From assembly GCA_045531685.1 (NCBI GenBank), contig JAZSEL010000167.1, positions 1 through 25,809 of the forward strand: DNA of 25,809 nucleotides, in the 5' to 3' direction. Below are positions 16,447 to 23,216 of this stretch, piece after piece. Every line of letters begins with the position of its first letter. Position 1 is the first letter of the stretch. The notes below the pieces were generated by a model that saw only the letters and a list, made by a program, of their open reading frames with translations, had not been told where the DNA came from and did not search any database. The translations under genes were made by a program, and so were the position numbers. The stretch is from RGIG8767 sp045531685 (GTDB lineage: Bacteria; Bacillota; Clostridia; Lachnospirales; Lachnospiraceae).

Positions 16447-17049
16447 TCAGCTTGTATAGGACTCTAAAAAATCATAAACTTCACGGATATCATTAAAACA
16501 CTTCGTATGGATAATCTCCTGTTGTACATCGGGAGGAAGCATCTCCAAGGTCAAATCCGTAGGCATGTACTCTTCTTCGTAATCGGAGCGGAACACAACC
16601 AGTTCATGATTGACTGCCTTTAAATAATAAATGATTTTTTCCTGTTCTTCTTCGTATACTTTTTTAACTACAATCTCTTCCGGGTGAAAGGAAATCAATT
16701 CAATGGAACGGAACCCGTTTTTCCTATCCTCAAAGGATGGACTCATTTCGTATCTGTCAATCTCTTCCAGCAATTCTTCTCTGGTTAAGCCTGTAAACTG
16801 AAACGGAATGGCCTCCTCCAGATTTTCCAAATTATCCCCCTTATAGACCTCCATCCGGTATATGGTGTCGCAGGTCGTTACATTCTGCTTTGTGGTAACA
16901 CTTAAATCCACTTCTTCCGTTTCTGTAGTTTGGGGCAAAGCAGACTCCTTATGTTTCAAAGCATTATTACTGCCCTGTATAAGATAAAGTGCGATTCCTG
17001 CAAGCACTACAATGAAACAAAACAAACTGATACTTTTCAAAAATTTCAT
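16447..17049 (-). CDS. Exported single-pass protein, BofC C-terminal-domain-like
   Basis: A 200-residue protein with a basic start, one hydrophobic segment (residues 8-24; signal anchor or signal peptide) and an acidic extracytoplasmic part. The region from about residue 85 (LTREELLEEIDRY) through 'GFRSIELISFHPEEIVVKKVY' and the end 'YYLKAVNHELVVF...LPPDVQQEI...VYDFLESYTS' resembles the C-terminal domain of BofC, the forespore intermembrane protein that restrains SpoIVB signalling to pro-sigma-K in Bacillus. I judge this by eye, so it needs a profile search. The start has AAGGAG five bases upstream. A sigma-G-like promoter lies just before it, which fits forespore expression. It follows a SpoVB-like flippase and precedes two flavoproteins. 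Confidence 0.6.
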   Translation of the reverse strand: MKFLKSISLFCFIVVLAGIALYLIQGSNNALKHKESALPQTTETEEVDLSVTTKQNVTTCDTIYRMEVYKGDNLENLEEAIPFQFTGLTREELLEEIDRYEMSPSFEDRKNGFRSIELISFHPEEIVVKKVYEEEQEKIIYYLKAVNHELVVFRSDYEEEYMPTDLTLEMLPPDVQQEIIHTKCFNDIREVYDFLESYTS

Positions 17050-17067
17050 ATCGACTCCTTTTTTGAA

Positions 17068-17096
17068 TAGTATCAGTAGTTTTAATAAAAATATTC
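17068..17096 (-). promoter_or_regulatory. Sigma-G-like (forespore) promoter candidate for the BofC-like gene
   Basis: The minus strand has GAATA (17096-17092), 17 bases, then GATACTA (17074-17068). The sigma-G consensus is GHATR and CATnHTA with 16-18 base spacing, so the -35 fits fully and the -10 differs at one base. Initiation near 17061 would give a very short leader that still contains AAGGAG. A sigma-E reading (GAATATT, 15 bases, GATACTAT) is a weaker alternative. Confidence 0.4.
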
Positions 17097-17107
17097 ATAA
17101 ATGCCGG

Positions 17108-18703
17108 TTACAGGCGCAAGCGACTGCGCAGGAAATGAACCGGATAATAATTCAACGTACGCTTCAATGCCGCCTCGTCCTTTTTACTTATCCCACGCAG
17201 GGCAAGCAAAGTAAGATAATACAATAAATACCCAAAGAATACACTTAACAGCAACAGGAAAATGTTCATAACAATGAACTTACTCAATATCATGAATAAA
17301 ATCATGGTAATAATTCCCGCTACTCCGTATTTTCCAATCTTTAACAGTATTTCCAGACCATCCAAACGTATGATTTTACAAATAAAAGCTATGAATGCCA
17401 GTAAGAGAACACCATAGGAAACATAAAACGAATACAGAATAAGCATACTGTTGCCGGTTCCTTTGGAAAAACCAAGTGCTAAGAATCCGATTTGAACCAG
17501 CAAAGCACCTCCCTGTAATCCCCAGACAATCCCTTCTTTGTCAAAGGATTTCAAAATAGAACCCATAGCATACACCACTCCGCCAAGTAAGAGAATAAAT
17601 GCCCCATACTGTAAATATTTAGCAGACAGGGATTCCTGTCCGGTAAATACCACCTTTACAATAGGATCTGCCAAAAATGCCAAAACCATTGTAGGCGGAA
17701 GCAACATAAAGATGCTGTTCTTTATCATATACTGTGCCCGTACCGTCATTATTTTAATCTCATCCTTGCGGTAATCGATACGGAGACGATATTTTTCTCT
17801 TGCAATATACTCAGAAAAAATCAGGAAAACAAGGCACATCGGAAGAAAAAGCTTACCAAATAAAATTCCCATATTGGTATAGGCATCCGAAATTGCCAAG
17901 CCGGCTTTTCCTACCCCCTTTATGTAAAAAACAACGGACAATAAAAGGGACAAAAGCAAACATGCATTGCCCAGCATATTTTTGACATGCATTGCCCAAA
18001 AACCGCTTGTTGACGCTTTTCTTCCCGTCGTATAACTCTCACCGTTACGTGCAGACTGCAATTTGCTTTTCACGGTAAAAAAAGCTGCCACTAAAAATAC
18101 AATACCGGAGGTAAGCAGATACACGCATGCAACTCCCATAGCCATATAAGCATCCCTGGTAATGGAATTCTTCAAGAGGGAAGATACACTCTTTCCGTAG
18201 GAATCAAACATACGGAGGATAAAAAAGGAAAATCCCACCGGTAACATACATTTCAATAAATCAACAATATTTGCAACTAATCCATTGCCGTTTCCCGTAT
18301 GGTAACCGCACAAAACATCCGTAACACCGGTTAAAATCATTACTACACATAATATCTGAATCACCGGAACCGGATATACCATTCCTAAGAGTTTCCCTGC
18401 CAGACCATTCAGGCAAAAAGCAACAAATACTGCCACAACCATGCTGCTAAAGACAACATATGCCAAGGCAGGCTTCACAATATGTTTGGAATGTTCCCCT
18501 ACCCCTTTTTGATTACGGATACTAACCATCTTGGCAATCCCGCTTTGAAGACTTCCGTACAAAACCGAATATAAAAAGTAAAAAACAAGGAAGGAAACGC
18601 CAAATATTCCCATTCCGCAATCCAGAATATAATTCTGAAGTATCATCAGAAAAATAATATTCACTATCTTTACTATCGTACTTAAGGATAATTTTGAATT
18701 CAT
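17108..18703 (-). CDS. MOP-superfamily flippase, SpoVB/polysaccharide-exporter-like
   Basis: A 531-residue polytopic membrane protein with about 13-14 hydrophobic segments spread along its length. It has the look of the MOP exporter superfamily (MurJ, Wzx, SpoVB), including 'YSVLYGSLQSGIAKMVSIRNQKG' near the first helix pair and 'FGKLFLPMCLVFLIFSEYIAREK' in the middle. Such proteins flip undecaprenyl-linked lipids or related substrates; SpoVB acts in spore cortex formation. The neighbouring YqfC, YqfD and BofC-like genes make a sporulation role reasonable, but the substrate cannot be told from sequence. The start is the ATG at 18703, nine bases after GAAAGG and 13 bases after ybeY; a longer reading from a TTG at 18742 would overlap ybeY. 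Confidence 0.8.
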   Translation of the reverse strand: MNSKLSLSTIVKIVNIIFLMILQNYILDCGMGIFGVSFLVFYFLYSVLYGSLQSGIAKMVSIRNQKGVGEHSKHIVKPALAYVVFSSMVVAVFVAFCLNGLAGKLLGMVYPVPVIQILCVVMILTGVTDVLCGYHTGNGNGLVANIVDLLKCMLPVGFSFFILRMFDSYGKSVSSLLKNSITRDAYMAMGVACVYLLTSGIVFLVAAFFTVKSKLQSARNGESYTTGRKASTSGFWAMHVKNMLGNACLLLSLLLSVVFYIKGVGKAGLAISDAYTNMGILFGKLFLPMCLVFLIFSEYIAREKYRLRIDYRKDEIKIMTVRAQYMIKNSIFMLLPPTMVLAFLADPIVKVVFTGQESLSAKYLQYGAFILLLGGVVYAMGSILKSFDKEGIVWGLQGGALLVQIGFLALGFSKGTGNSMLILYSFYVSYGVLLLAFIAFICKIIRLDGLEILLKIGKYGVAGIITMILFMILSKFIVMNIFLLLLSVFFGYLLYYLTLLALRGISKKDEAALKRTLNYYPVHFLRSRLRL

Positions 18704-18716
18704 ATTACCGTACCTT

Positions 18717-19223
18717 TCAAATCGTATCTCTGGTAATTGCAAGCCCTCGCAACACAGCTTCCTGTTTCTCTTCCATTACAGCAGCTTCTTCCCCTGTCAT
18801 ATGGTCATAGCCGCATAAATGATACATACTGTGAGCAACCAGAAAGGCAAATTCTCTCTTTATGCTGTGACCGTACTCCTCTGCCTGCATAAGCACTCTG
18901 TCTTTATTGATGATAATATCTCCTAAAATAATCATGCCGCTTTCCGGATTGGTATAATCCATTTCCTCTCCGGGTGTAATGTAAAATTCAGACGGGGAAT
19001 CAAAAAACAATCCCGGAAACGATAACACATCCGTAGGTGCATCAATTTCCCTCATCTGCCGGTTGTATTCACGAATTCCTTCATTATCCGTAATGAGAAG
19101 ATTCACTTCCACCTCATACGGACATTGCTCCGTTTCTAACACATGGTTAATTACTGAGGCCGCCACCTCATCTACATCAAAATCAAACCCATAGCCGGTT
19201 TCATTTTCCAAATACAATTGCAT
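18717..19223 (-). CDS. ybeY: Endoribonuclease YbeY (16S rRNA maturation)
   Basis: YbeY is a zinc-dependent single-strand endoribonuclease involved in 16S rRNA 3' maturation and ribosome quality control. The 168-residue product shows the family pattern NLLITDNEGIREYNRQMREIDAPTDVLSFP and a C-terminal metal site HSMYHLCGYDHM, with H131, H135 and H141 in the expected H(3)H(5)H spacing. The usual motif begins HGxLH, and the Gly-x-Leu here is Ser-Met-Tyr. I prefer the ATG at 19223, seven bases after ATAGG; the ATG at 19229 is only one base from it. It follows phoH by 18 bases, and the phoH-ybeY pair is one of the most conserved bacterial gene neighbourhoods. Confidence 0.95.
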   Translation of the reverse strand: MQLYLENETGYGFDFDVDEVAASVINHVLETEQCPYEVEVNLLITDNEGIREYNRQMREIDAPTDVLSFPGLFFDSPSEFYITPGEEMDYTNPESGMIILGDIIINKDRVLMQAEEYGHSIKREFAFLVAHSMYHLCGYDHMTGEEAAVMEEKQEAVLRGLAITRDTI

Positions 19224-19241
19224 ATTCATACCTATTCTTGT

Positions 19242-20267
19242 CTATTTTCTTTTGTTTCTGTTTTCTTTGCCCTTGGTACGCAGGTTGTCCTTTCCGTCCC
19301 TGGCTGCCTCTCTTTTTTCGTACTCTTCATATGCCAGTACAATTTTTTGAACCAGAGGATGTCTTACTACATCCTTGCTTGTCAACTTACAAAAAGCAAT
19401 TCCTTCCACATTACGGAGTACCCGACAGGCAATGTCCAAACCGGATTTGGTTCCGGGCGGCAAATCCTTTTGGGAATCATCCCCCGTAACAACCACTTTG
19501 GAACCAAAGCCGATACGGGTCAGAAACATTTTCATCTGGGCAGGAGTTGTATTCTGTGCCTCATCCAGAATGATATAGGCATTATCCAGGGTACGCCCGC
19601 GCATATATGCTAAAGGAGCAACCTCTATTAACCCCTTTTCCATATTTTTCAAAAAGCTTTCCGCACCCATAATCTGATAAAGGGCATCATACAACGGCCG
19701 TAAATACGGGTCTACCTTGCTCTGCAAATCACCCGGTAAAAATCCCAATTTTTCCCCTGCTTCAATGGCCGGTCTGGTAAGAATAATACGTTCTACCTCA
19801 TTGTTCTTAAATGCCGTAATTGCCATAGCCATTGCCAGATAGGTCTTACCCGTTCCTGCCGGACCCATACCAAATACAATCATATTATCTTTAATGGCAT
19901 CTACATAAGCCTTCTGTCCCAATGTCTTTGGCTTTAGTGGTTTGCCGCTGACGGTATGGCAAATAATTTCCTTATCAATTTGAAGGAGAGCTTCCTCATT
20001 CTCTTCCATTCCCATAGAAATTGCGTAATCAACATCCTGTTCCAAAATAATATTTCCTCTTTCCGACAATGTCCGTAATGTAGTTAAGACTTCTTTTACA
20101 CGGGCAGCAGCTGCCTTGGAACCGCGGATTGTAACACAATCATCCCGATTTATCACATCGACCGAATATGCCCGTTCTATTTTTTTGATATATCTGTCAC
20201 ACTGCCCGAAAACATTTAAGCAATGCTCTGCCCCAATTTCCAGGCGTTCCGTTACCAATTCATTCAT
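19242..20267 (-). CDS. phoH: PhoH-like KH-domain NTPase (PhoH/PhoL family)
   Basis: A 341-residue ATPase of the PhoH family, often called PhoH or YbeZ/PhoL, linked to RNA metabolism through its partner YbeY. The N-terminal part (about 1-100) contains a KH-like RNA-binding unit with 'VDVINRDDCVTIRGSKAAAARVKEVL'. The NTPase core has Walker A GPAGTGKT (135-142), 'LTRPAIEAGEKLGFLPGDL' (163-181) and Walker B YIILDEAQN (231-239), followed by 'TGDDSQKDLP' (261-270). The C-terminal tail is strongly basic (KGKENRNKRK), which may aid RNA contact. The Shine-Dalgarno is poor: GGAG is 13 bases from the ATG, so an internal start cannot be excluded, but family length fits. It lies between yqfD and ybeY, as in Bacillus. 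Confidence 0.95.
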   Translation of the reverse strand: MNELVTERLEIGAEHCLNVFGQCDRYIKKIERAYSVDVINRDDCVTIRGSKAAAARVKEVLTTLRTLSERGNIILEQDVDYAISMGMEENEEALLQIDKEIICHTVSGKPLKPKTLGQKAYVDAIKDNMIVFGMGPAGTGKTYLAMAMAITAFKNNEVERIILTRPAIEAGEKLGFLPGDLQSKVDPYLRPLYDALYQIMGAESFLKNMEKGLIEVAPLAYMRGRTLDNAYIILDEAQNTTPAQMKMFLTRIGFGSKVVVTGDDSQKDLPPGTKSGLDIACRVLRNVEGIAFCKLTSKDVVRHPLVQKIVLAYEEYEKREAARDGKDNLRTKGKENRNKRK

Positions 20268-20299
20268 CTATTTACAGATTCTCCAATATCCTTTATTGC

Positions 20300-21481
20300 T
20301 TATTGCTCCTGTATGGTTACATCAATAAGCAAATCTCCCGTCAATTTTAAATATTGACTATCAGCTTCTATTTTAACATTATTTTCTATAATTTGTACCC
20401 CTTTTTCGTTTAATTCTTCAACTGTTTGTGTCAGAAATTTTTTAAGAAGAATTCTCCCTTCCTCTTCCCCGTACAAGTCTTCAATTTCAATGTATTCACA
20501 ATACTTCCGCACACCCCAATATAAGGGAATGGAGAACTCCCTAAAGACATCCCCGGTATCTTCCGTCACAACTACATCATACAGGGAATACTTATTTTTG
20601 TTTAATAATAGACTAAAATAATTTTGTCCGATTCTCACATAGGGGATGGCATACTCATTTCCGGTATAATTCTTATGCTTATAATAACGGCTGATTTGTC
20701 TGTGAATGGGATACTCCGTCCGGATTACAATGTCCGCGTCCGCATTTACATAATCATATGAAATTACATTTCCGTCATTATCATAAATGGGTACCTTTCC
20801 CTCCACCAAAACCATTCCGGATTCTATCTCATCCCCCACCTTTACCTTGGGGATTCCTTCCCTTGTAATAATACGGATGATTTTTCCGTCCATTCCGGCT
20901 ATCAAATCAGCTCCTGCGCCTCTTCCATACCCGTTTTCTCCTTCTGAAACATAATTTTCCTTTATGGAAACAATTAATTTAGTCCCGGACAATCGCACCG
21001 ATACCCAACTGATTCCTTCAAAGTATTCCCTGATTTCCTCTTCTATTGTTTGGATATCAATGGAATCTTTATACGTTCCGTAATCCACTCCCTGAGAATT
21101 GATAAAACGGAATAAAATCTCATCGCTTATTTTTTCATTTCCTTCAATGGAAAAGGACCAAACAAAAAAAGACATCCCATAAATAAACAGAAAAGAAAAC
21201 AACACTCCTGCGAAGAATATTTTCCGCTTCTTATTTTTTCGCATAAAAAAAGGAAGTCCGTATTCTCCCTGAATAACTGCCGTTACCCTTGTCTTTTCCA
21301 GAAAAGGACTGATTTTTTTATAATCCCTGTGATGAATCTTACATTCATAATGCTCTTCAAAGGGGATAATATCCCAAAGAATAATCCCGTTTACCCGGCA
21401 CAAATTAAAAAAACGTTCCGGAGAATATCCGGACAGAGTCATTACGTAATAACCTTTTATAAATCGAATAAACGCAAGCAT
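20300..21481 (-). CDS. yqfD: Sporulation protein YqfD
   Basis: YqfD is a mother-cell sporulation protein, in Bacillus and clostridia expressed under sigma-E with YqfC; its biochemical role is unsettled. The 393-residue product has the typical N-terminal segment GYYVMTLSGYSPERFFNLCRVNGI, a basic KNKKRKIFF stretch followed by one membrane helix (about 88-110), and a large extracytoplasmic part with IEGNEKISDEILFRF, EGISWVSVRLSGTKLIVSIKE and 'DLIAGMDGKIIRIITREGIPKVKVGDEI'. AAGGAG lies five bases before the ATG, inside the end of yqfC. Together with phoH and ybeY downstream this reproduces the Bacillus yqfC-yqfD-phoH-ybeY order and is good evidence that the organism is an endospore former. Confidence 0.93.
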   Translation of the reverse strand: MLAFIRFIKGYYVMTLSGYSPERFFNLCRVNGIILWDIIPFEEHYECKIHHRDYKKISPFLEKTRVTAVIQGEYGLPFFMRKNKKRKIFFAGVLFSFLFIYGMSFFVWSFSIEGNEKISDEILFRFINSQGVDYGTYKDSIDIQTIEEEIREYFEGISWVSVRLSGTKLIVSIKENYVSEGENGYGRGAGADLIAGMDGKIIRIITREGIPKVKVGDEIESGMVLVEGKVPIYDNDGNVISYDYVNADADIVIRTEYPIHRQISRYYKHKNYTGNEYAIPYVRIGQNYFSLLLNKNKYSLYDVVVTEDTGDVFREFSIPLYWGVRKYCEYIEIEDLYGEEEGRILLKKFLTQTVEELNEKGVQIIENNVKIEADSQYLKLTGDLLIDVTIQEQ

Positions 21482-21490
21482 ACCTACTCC

Positions 21491-21757
21491 TTATGATGGA
21501 TATTCTATGGACAGGACATGCCCCTTTATTAACATATCCTCTTCTGTGTAATGGTCAATTTTCAGATTCTGTCCCTGGATTTTGATATGGGTATTTTTTC
21601 CCTGAACCCGGATACAATTTTTAGTGTATTCCAAAATCCCCTTGTAATTTTCAATATAAATTTCCTGATTTCCCACTGTGGTTAAAATAAACGCCCCCTG
21701 GGTAATATCTTTTGGTAAATTCAGTTTTCCAAATAAATCCGACTCTTTCTTCTTCAT
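21491..21757 (-). CDS. yqfC: Sporulation protein YqfC (YabP/YqfC family)
   Basis: A short (88-residue) beta-rich protein of the YabP/YqfC family. The segments LFGKLNLPKDI, LTTVGNQEIYIENYKGILEYTKNCIRV and GQNLKIDHYTEEDMLIKG align with the family pattern (Leu-Pro-x-Asp, Tyr-Ile-Glu-Asn, Gly-Ile-x-Glu-Tyr, Ile-x-Gly). The start is uncertain: the ATG at 21757 fits homologues, which begin with a basic stretch (MKKKESD), but has no good ribosome binding site. The ATG at 21781 is also poorly placed, directly behind a stem-loop. It sits between rlmH and yqfD, nine bases before the latter. Expression under a sporulation sigma factor is expected from the family, but I could not find a convincing promoter in the short gap. 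Confidence 0.85.
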   Translation of the reverse strand: MKKKESDLFGKLNLPKDITQGAFILTTVGNQEIYIENYKGILEYTKNCIRVQGKNTHIKIQGQNLKIDHYTEEDMLIKGHVLSIEYPS

Positions 21758-21784
21758 GGTACAGTATATGTTTCTTCCCATAAG

Positions 21785-21822
21785 AAAAGAACCATACCAC
21801 TTATTTGTGATACGGTTCTTTT
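21785..21822 (-). terminator. Stem-loop terminator overlapping the rlmH stop codon
   Basis: On the minus strand AAAAGAACCGTATCAC and GTGGTATGGTTCTTTT form a 16-pair stem with two G-U pairs and a six-base loop (AAATAA) that contains the rlmH stop. The 3' arm ends GGTTCTTTT, then CTTATG, and the A-rich 5' arm makes it terminator-like in both directions. The downstream yqfC starts 4-28 bases beyond it, so either yqfC has its own promoter within this small space or read-through is needed. Confidence 0.6.
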
Positions 21823-22280
21823 GTCATTATCTTATATCCTCTGTAAATTTGTTCCAAAAGGATGACACGCATTAACTGGTGCGGAAACGTCATGTCGGAA
21901 AAACTGATTCGTCCCCCGGCATTTTGCTTGATTTCTTCCAATATACCAAGAGAACCGCCAATAATAAAGGTAATATGGCTAATCCCCCGTATTCCCGCGT
22001 CTTCAATCATTCTTGAAAAACCCACTGAATCATACTTCTTTCCCTCAATAGCAAGACAAATTACATAAGAATCCTTCGGAATCAAATTTTTAATCCGTTC
22101 GCCTTCTTTTGCAAGAATCTGTCCGTTCACGGTTTCCGAAGCATTGTCCGGTGTTTTTTCATCCGCCACTTCCTTGATTTCCAATTTGCAATACTTGGAT
22201 AAACGCTTGGTATATTCATCAATGGCATCCCGATAAAATTTTTCCTTGATTTTTCCAACTGTAATAATCGTAATCTTCAT
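21801..22280 (-). CDS. rlmH: 23S rRNA (pseudouridine-1915-N3)-methyltransferase RlmH
   Basis: RlmH is a small SPOUT-class methyltransferase that modifies pseudouridine 1915 in helix 69 of 23S rRNA on the assembled ribosome. The 159-residue product is full length and typical: MKITIITVGKIKEKFYRDAI at the start, 'YVICLAIEGKKYDS' in the middle, the knot and SAM-binding region ITFIIGGSLGI, then 'ISFSDMTFPHQLMRVILLEQIYRGYKI' and the end NKEP/TKEPYHK tail characteristic of the family. The dimer should sit at the ribosomal subunit interface. It starts six bases after the zinc-ribbon gene with only a weak GAG-containing site, so coupling to the upstream gene is likely. Its stop is in the loop of the stem-loop at 21785-21822. 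Confidence 0.97.
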   Translation of the reverse strand: MKITIITVGKIKEKFYRDAIDEYTKRLSKYCKLEIKEVADEKTPDNASETVNGQILAKEGERIKNLIPKDSYVICLAIEGKKYDSVGFSRMIEDAGIRGISHITFIIGGSLGILEEIKQNAGGRISFSDMTFPHQLMRVILLEQIYRGYKIMTKEPYHK

Positions 22281-22286
22281 AATTTC

Positions 22287-23141
22287 TTACTCAAAAATAT
22301 CCGGATATACTTCTTCCAGAATATACTCAACAAAGGATGCATCAATGCCTTCTTGGTAGGCAAAAACCATTGCCTTTAGTTTTTCCATTCTTCTAAAGTA
22401 CAGAATTTCCATTTCCGGTTCATCATCGGTTAATTCCTTATCAAACTCATCCACTACAATCGTATCTTTTAAATATTTGATAATAGCATCCTTTGTGTTT
22501 TCATCAGAGGAAGCCTGTGATTTGAGTTTTTCATAGGATTTACGGGAGGTAATACCGCTTACCACAAAAAGAACAAACATGATTCCCATAACAATGGTTA
22601 TCATAGTTTTGGTAAATGTCGGCAAGGAAATTGGCAATACACCAAGATTTAATAATACCAAAGCGATGATTCCAATCACACCAACAATAAGCAAGGAATC
22701 TGCTCCGGACTTATAATCCGCTGCTTTTTTTGCGGCATCTTCATAAGGAGTTCTCATCATCTCCTTCTTGCGCATTTCCTGCTCCTGCATAAGTGCCATT
22801 AATTGTTCTTCGCTCATCTGACTCATAACTTCAGCCGCTTTTTCCGCTTCTCTTTTAGCTGCCACATTTTGTAAAAATACACGAATCATCTTCTGGGCGG
22901 CCGGAATTGCATCCTGCTCTACTAAAAGTTCATACGCACTTTCTTTTTCATCAAAAGAAACCTCTGTTTTTTTAACCCCGTTTGCACGAAGGAATTTGGA
23001 AATTTCATACATTTCTTCTTCCGTACCGAAATATACGGCTTTTAATCCTCCATCCAAAGAGGCAACCAGAGTTGCACCACAGTCTGCACATACTGTATAT
23101 CCATCTTTATATTCATTTTTACATACCGGACACCAAGGCAT
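22287..23141 (-). CDS. Zinc-ribbon membrane protein of unknown function
   Basis: I do not recognise this 284-residue protein beyond its parts. An N-terminal zinc ribbon is clear (CPVC at 4-7, CADC at 18-21). Residues 31-90 (LKAVYFGTEEEMYEISKFLRANG) resemble the DUF2007-like ferredoxin fold often placed after such ribbons. A charged helical stretch rich in Met, Glu and Lys (about 95-140) leads to two membrane segments (about 150-168 and 177-197), and an acidic C-terminal part with FDKELTDDEPEMEILYFRRMEKL follows. The start is the ATG at 23141 with a textbook AAGGAG eight bases upstream, rather than an upstream reading through the stem-loop. It lies between nfnB and rlmH, six bases before the latter. 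Role is unknown; a membrane-tethered metal- or protein-binding adaptor is only a guess. Confidence 0.8.
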   Translation of the reverse strand: MPWCPVCKNEYKDGYTVCADCGATLVASLDGGLKAVYFGTEEEMYEISKFLRANGVKKTEVSFDEKESAYELLVEQDAIPAAQKMIRVFLQNVAAKREAEKAAEVMSQMSEEQLMALMQEQEMRKKEMMRTPYEDAAKKAADYKSGADSLLIVGVIGIIALVLLNLGVLPISLPTFTKTMITIVMGIMFVLFVVSGITSRKSYEKLKSQASSDENTKDAIIKYLKDTIVVDEFDKELTDDEPEMEILYFRRMEKLKAMVFAYQEGIDASFVEYILEEVYPDIFE

Positions 23142-23161
23142 AATCTTTTCTCCTTTTTGTG

Positions 23162-23195
23162 AAAATGGATTCCCATATGTATAGGAATCCATTTT
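23162..23195 (-). terminator. Perfect 12-pair stem-loop after nfnB
   Basis: AAAATGGATTCC at 23162-23173 and GGAATCCATTTT at 23184-23195 are exact reverse complements around a ten-base loop. In minus-strand reading the stem follows nfnB by about 20 bases and ends TTTTCAC, a short T run for an intrinsic terminator. The next gene's AAGGAG begins directly after it, with no space for a promoter, so partial termination or an RNA-stability element is as likely as full termination. Confidence 0.6.
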
Positions 23196-23216
23196 ATGAA
23201 ACTTTTTAGTTACTGC

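Noticed and set aside
15854..16459. A 201-codon open frame on the plus strand opposite the BaiN-like gene
   Set aside because: It lies antisense to a well-supported flavoprotein, has no recognisable domain and low-complexity Cys/His/Arg content typical of a shadow frame.
21757..21790. TATACT or CATATACT as a promoter -10 for yqfC
   Set aside because: It lies only about five bases from the preferred yqfC ATG and has no convincing -35, so transcription would start inside the gene.
21825..21870. TTGGAA-17-TAAGAT inside the end of rlmH as a yqfC promoter
   Set aside because: Only four of six matches in each box, inside coding sequence, and its transcript would still have to pass the strong stem-loop at 21785-21822.
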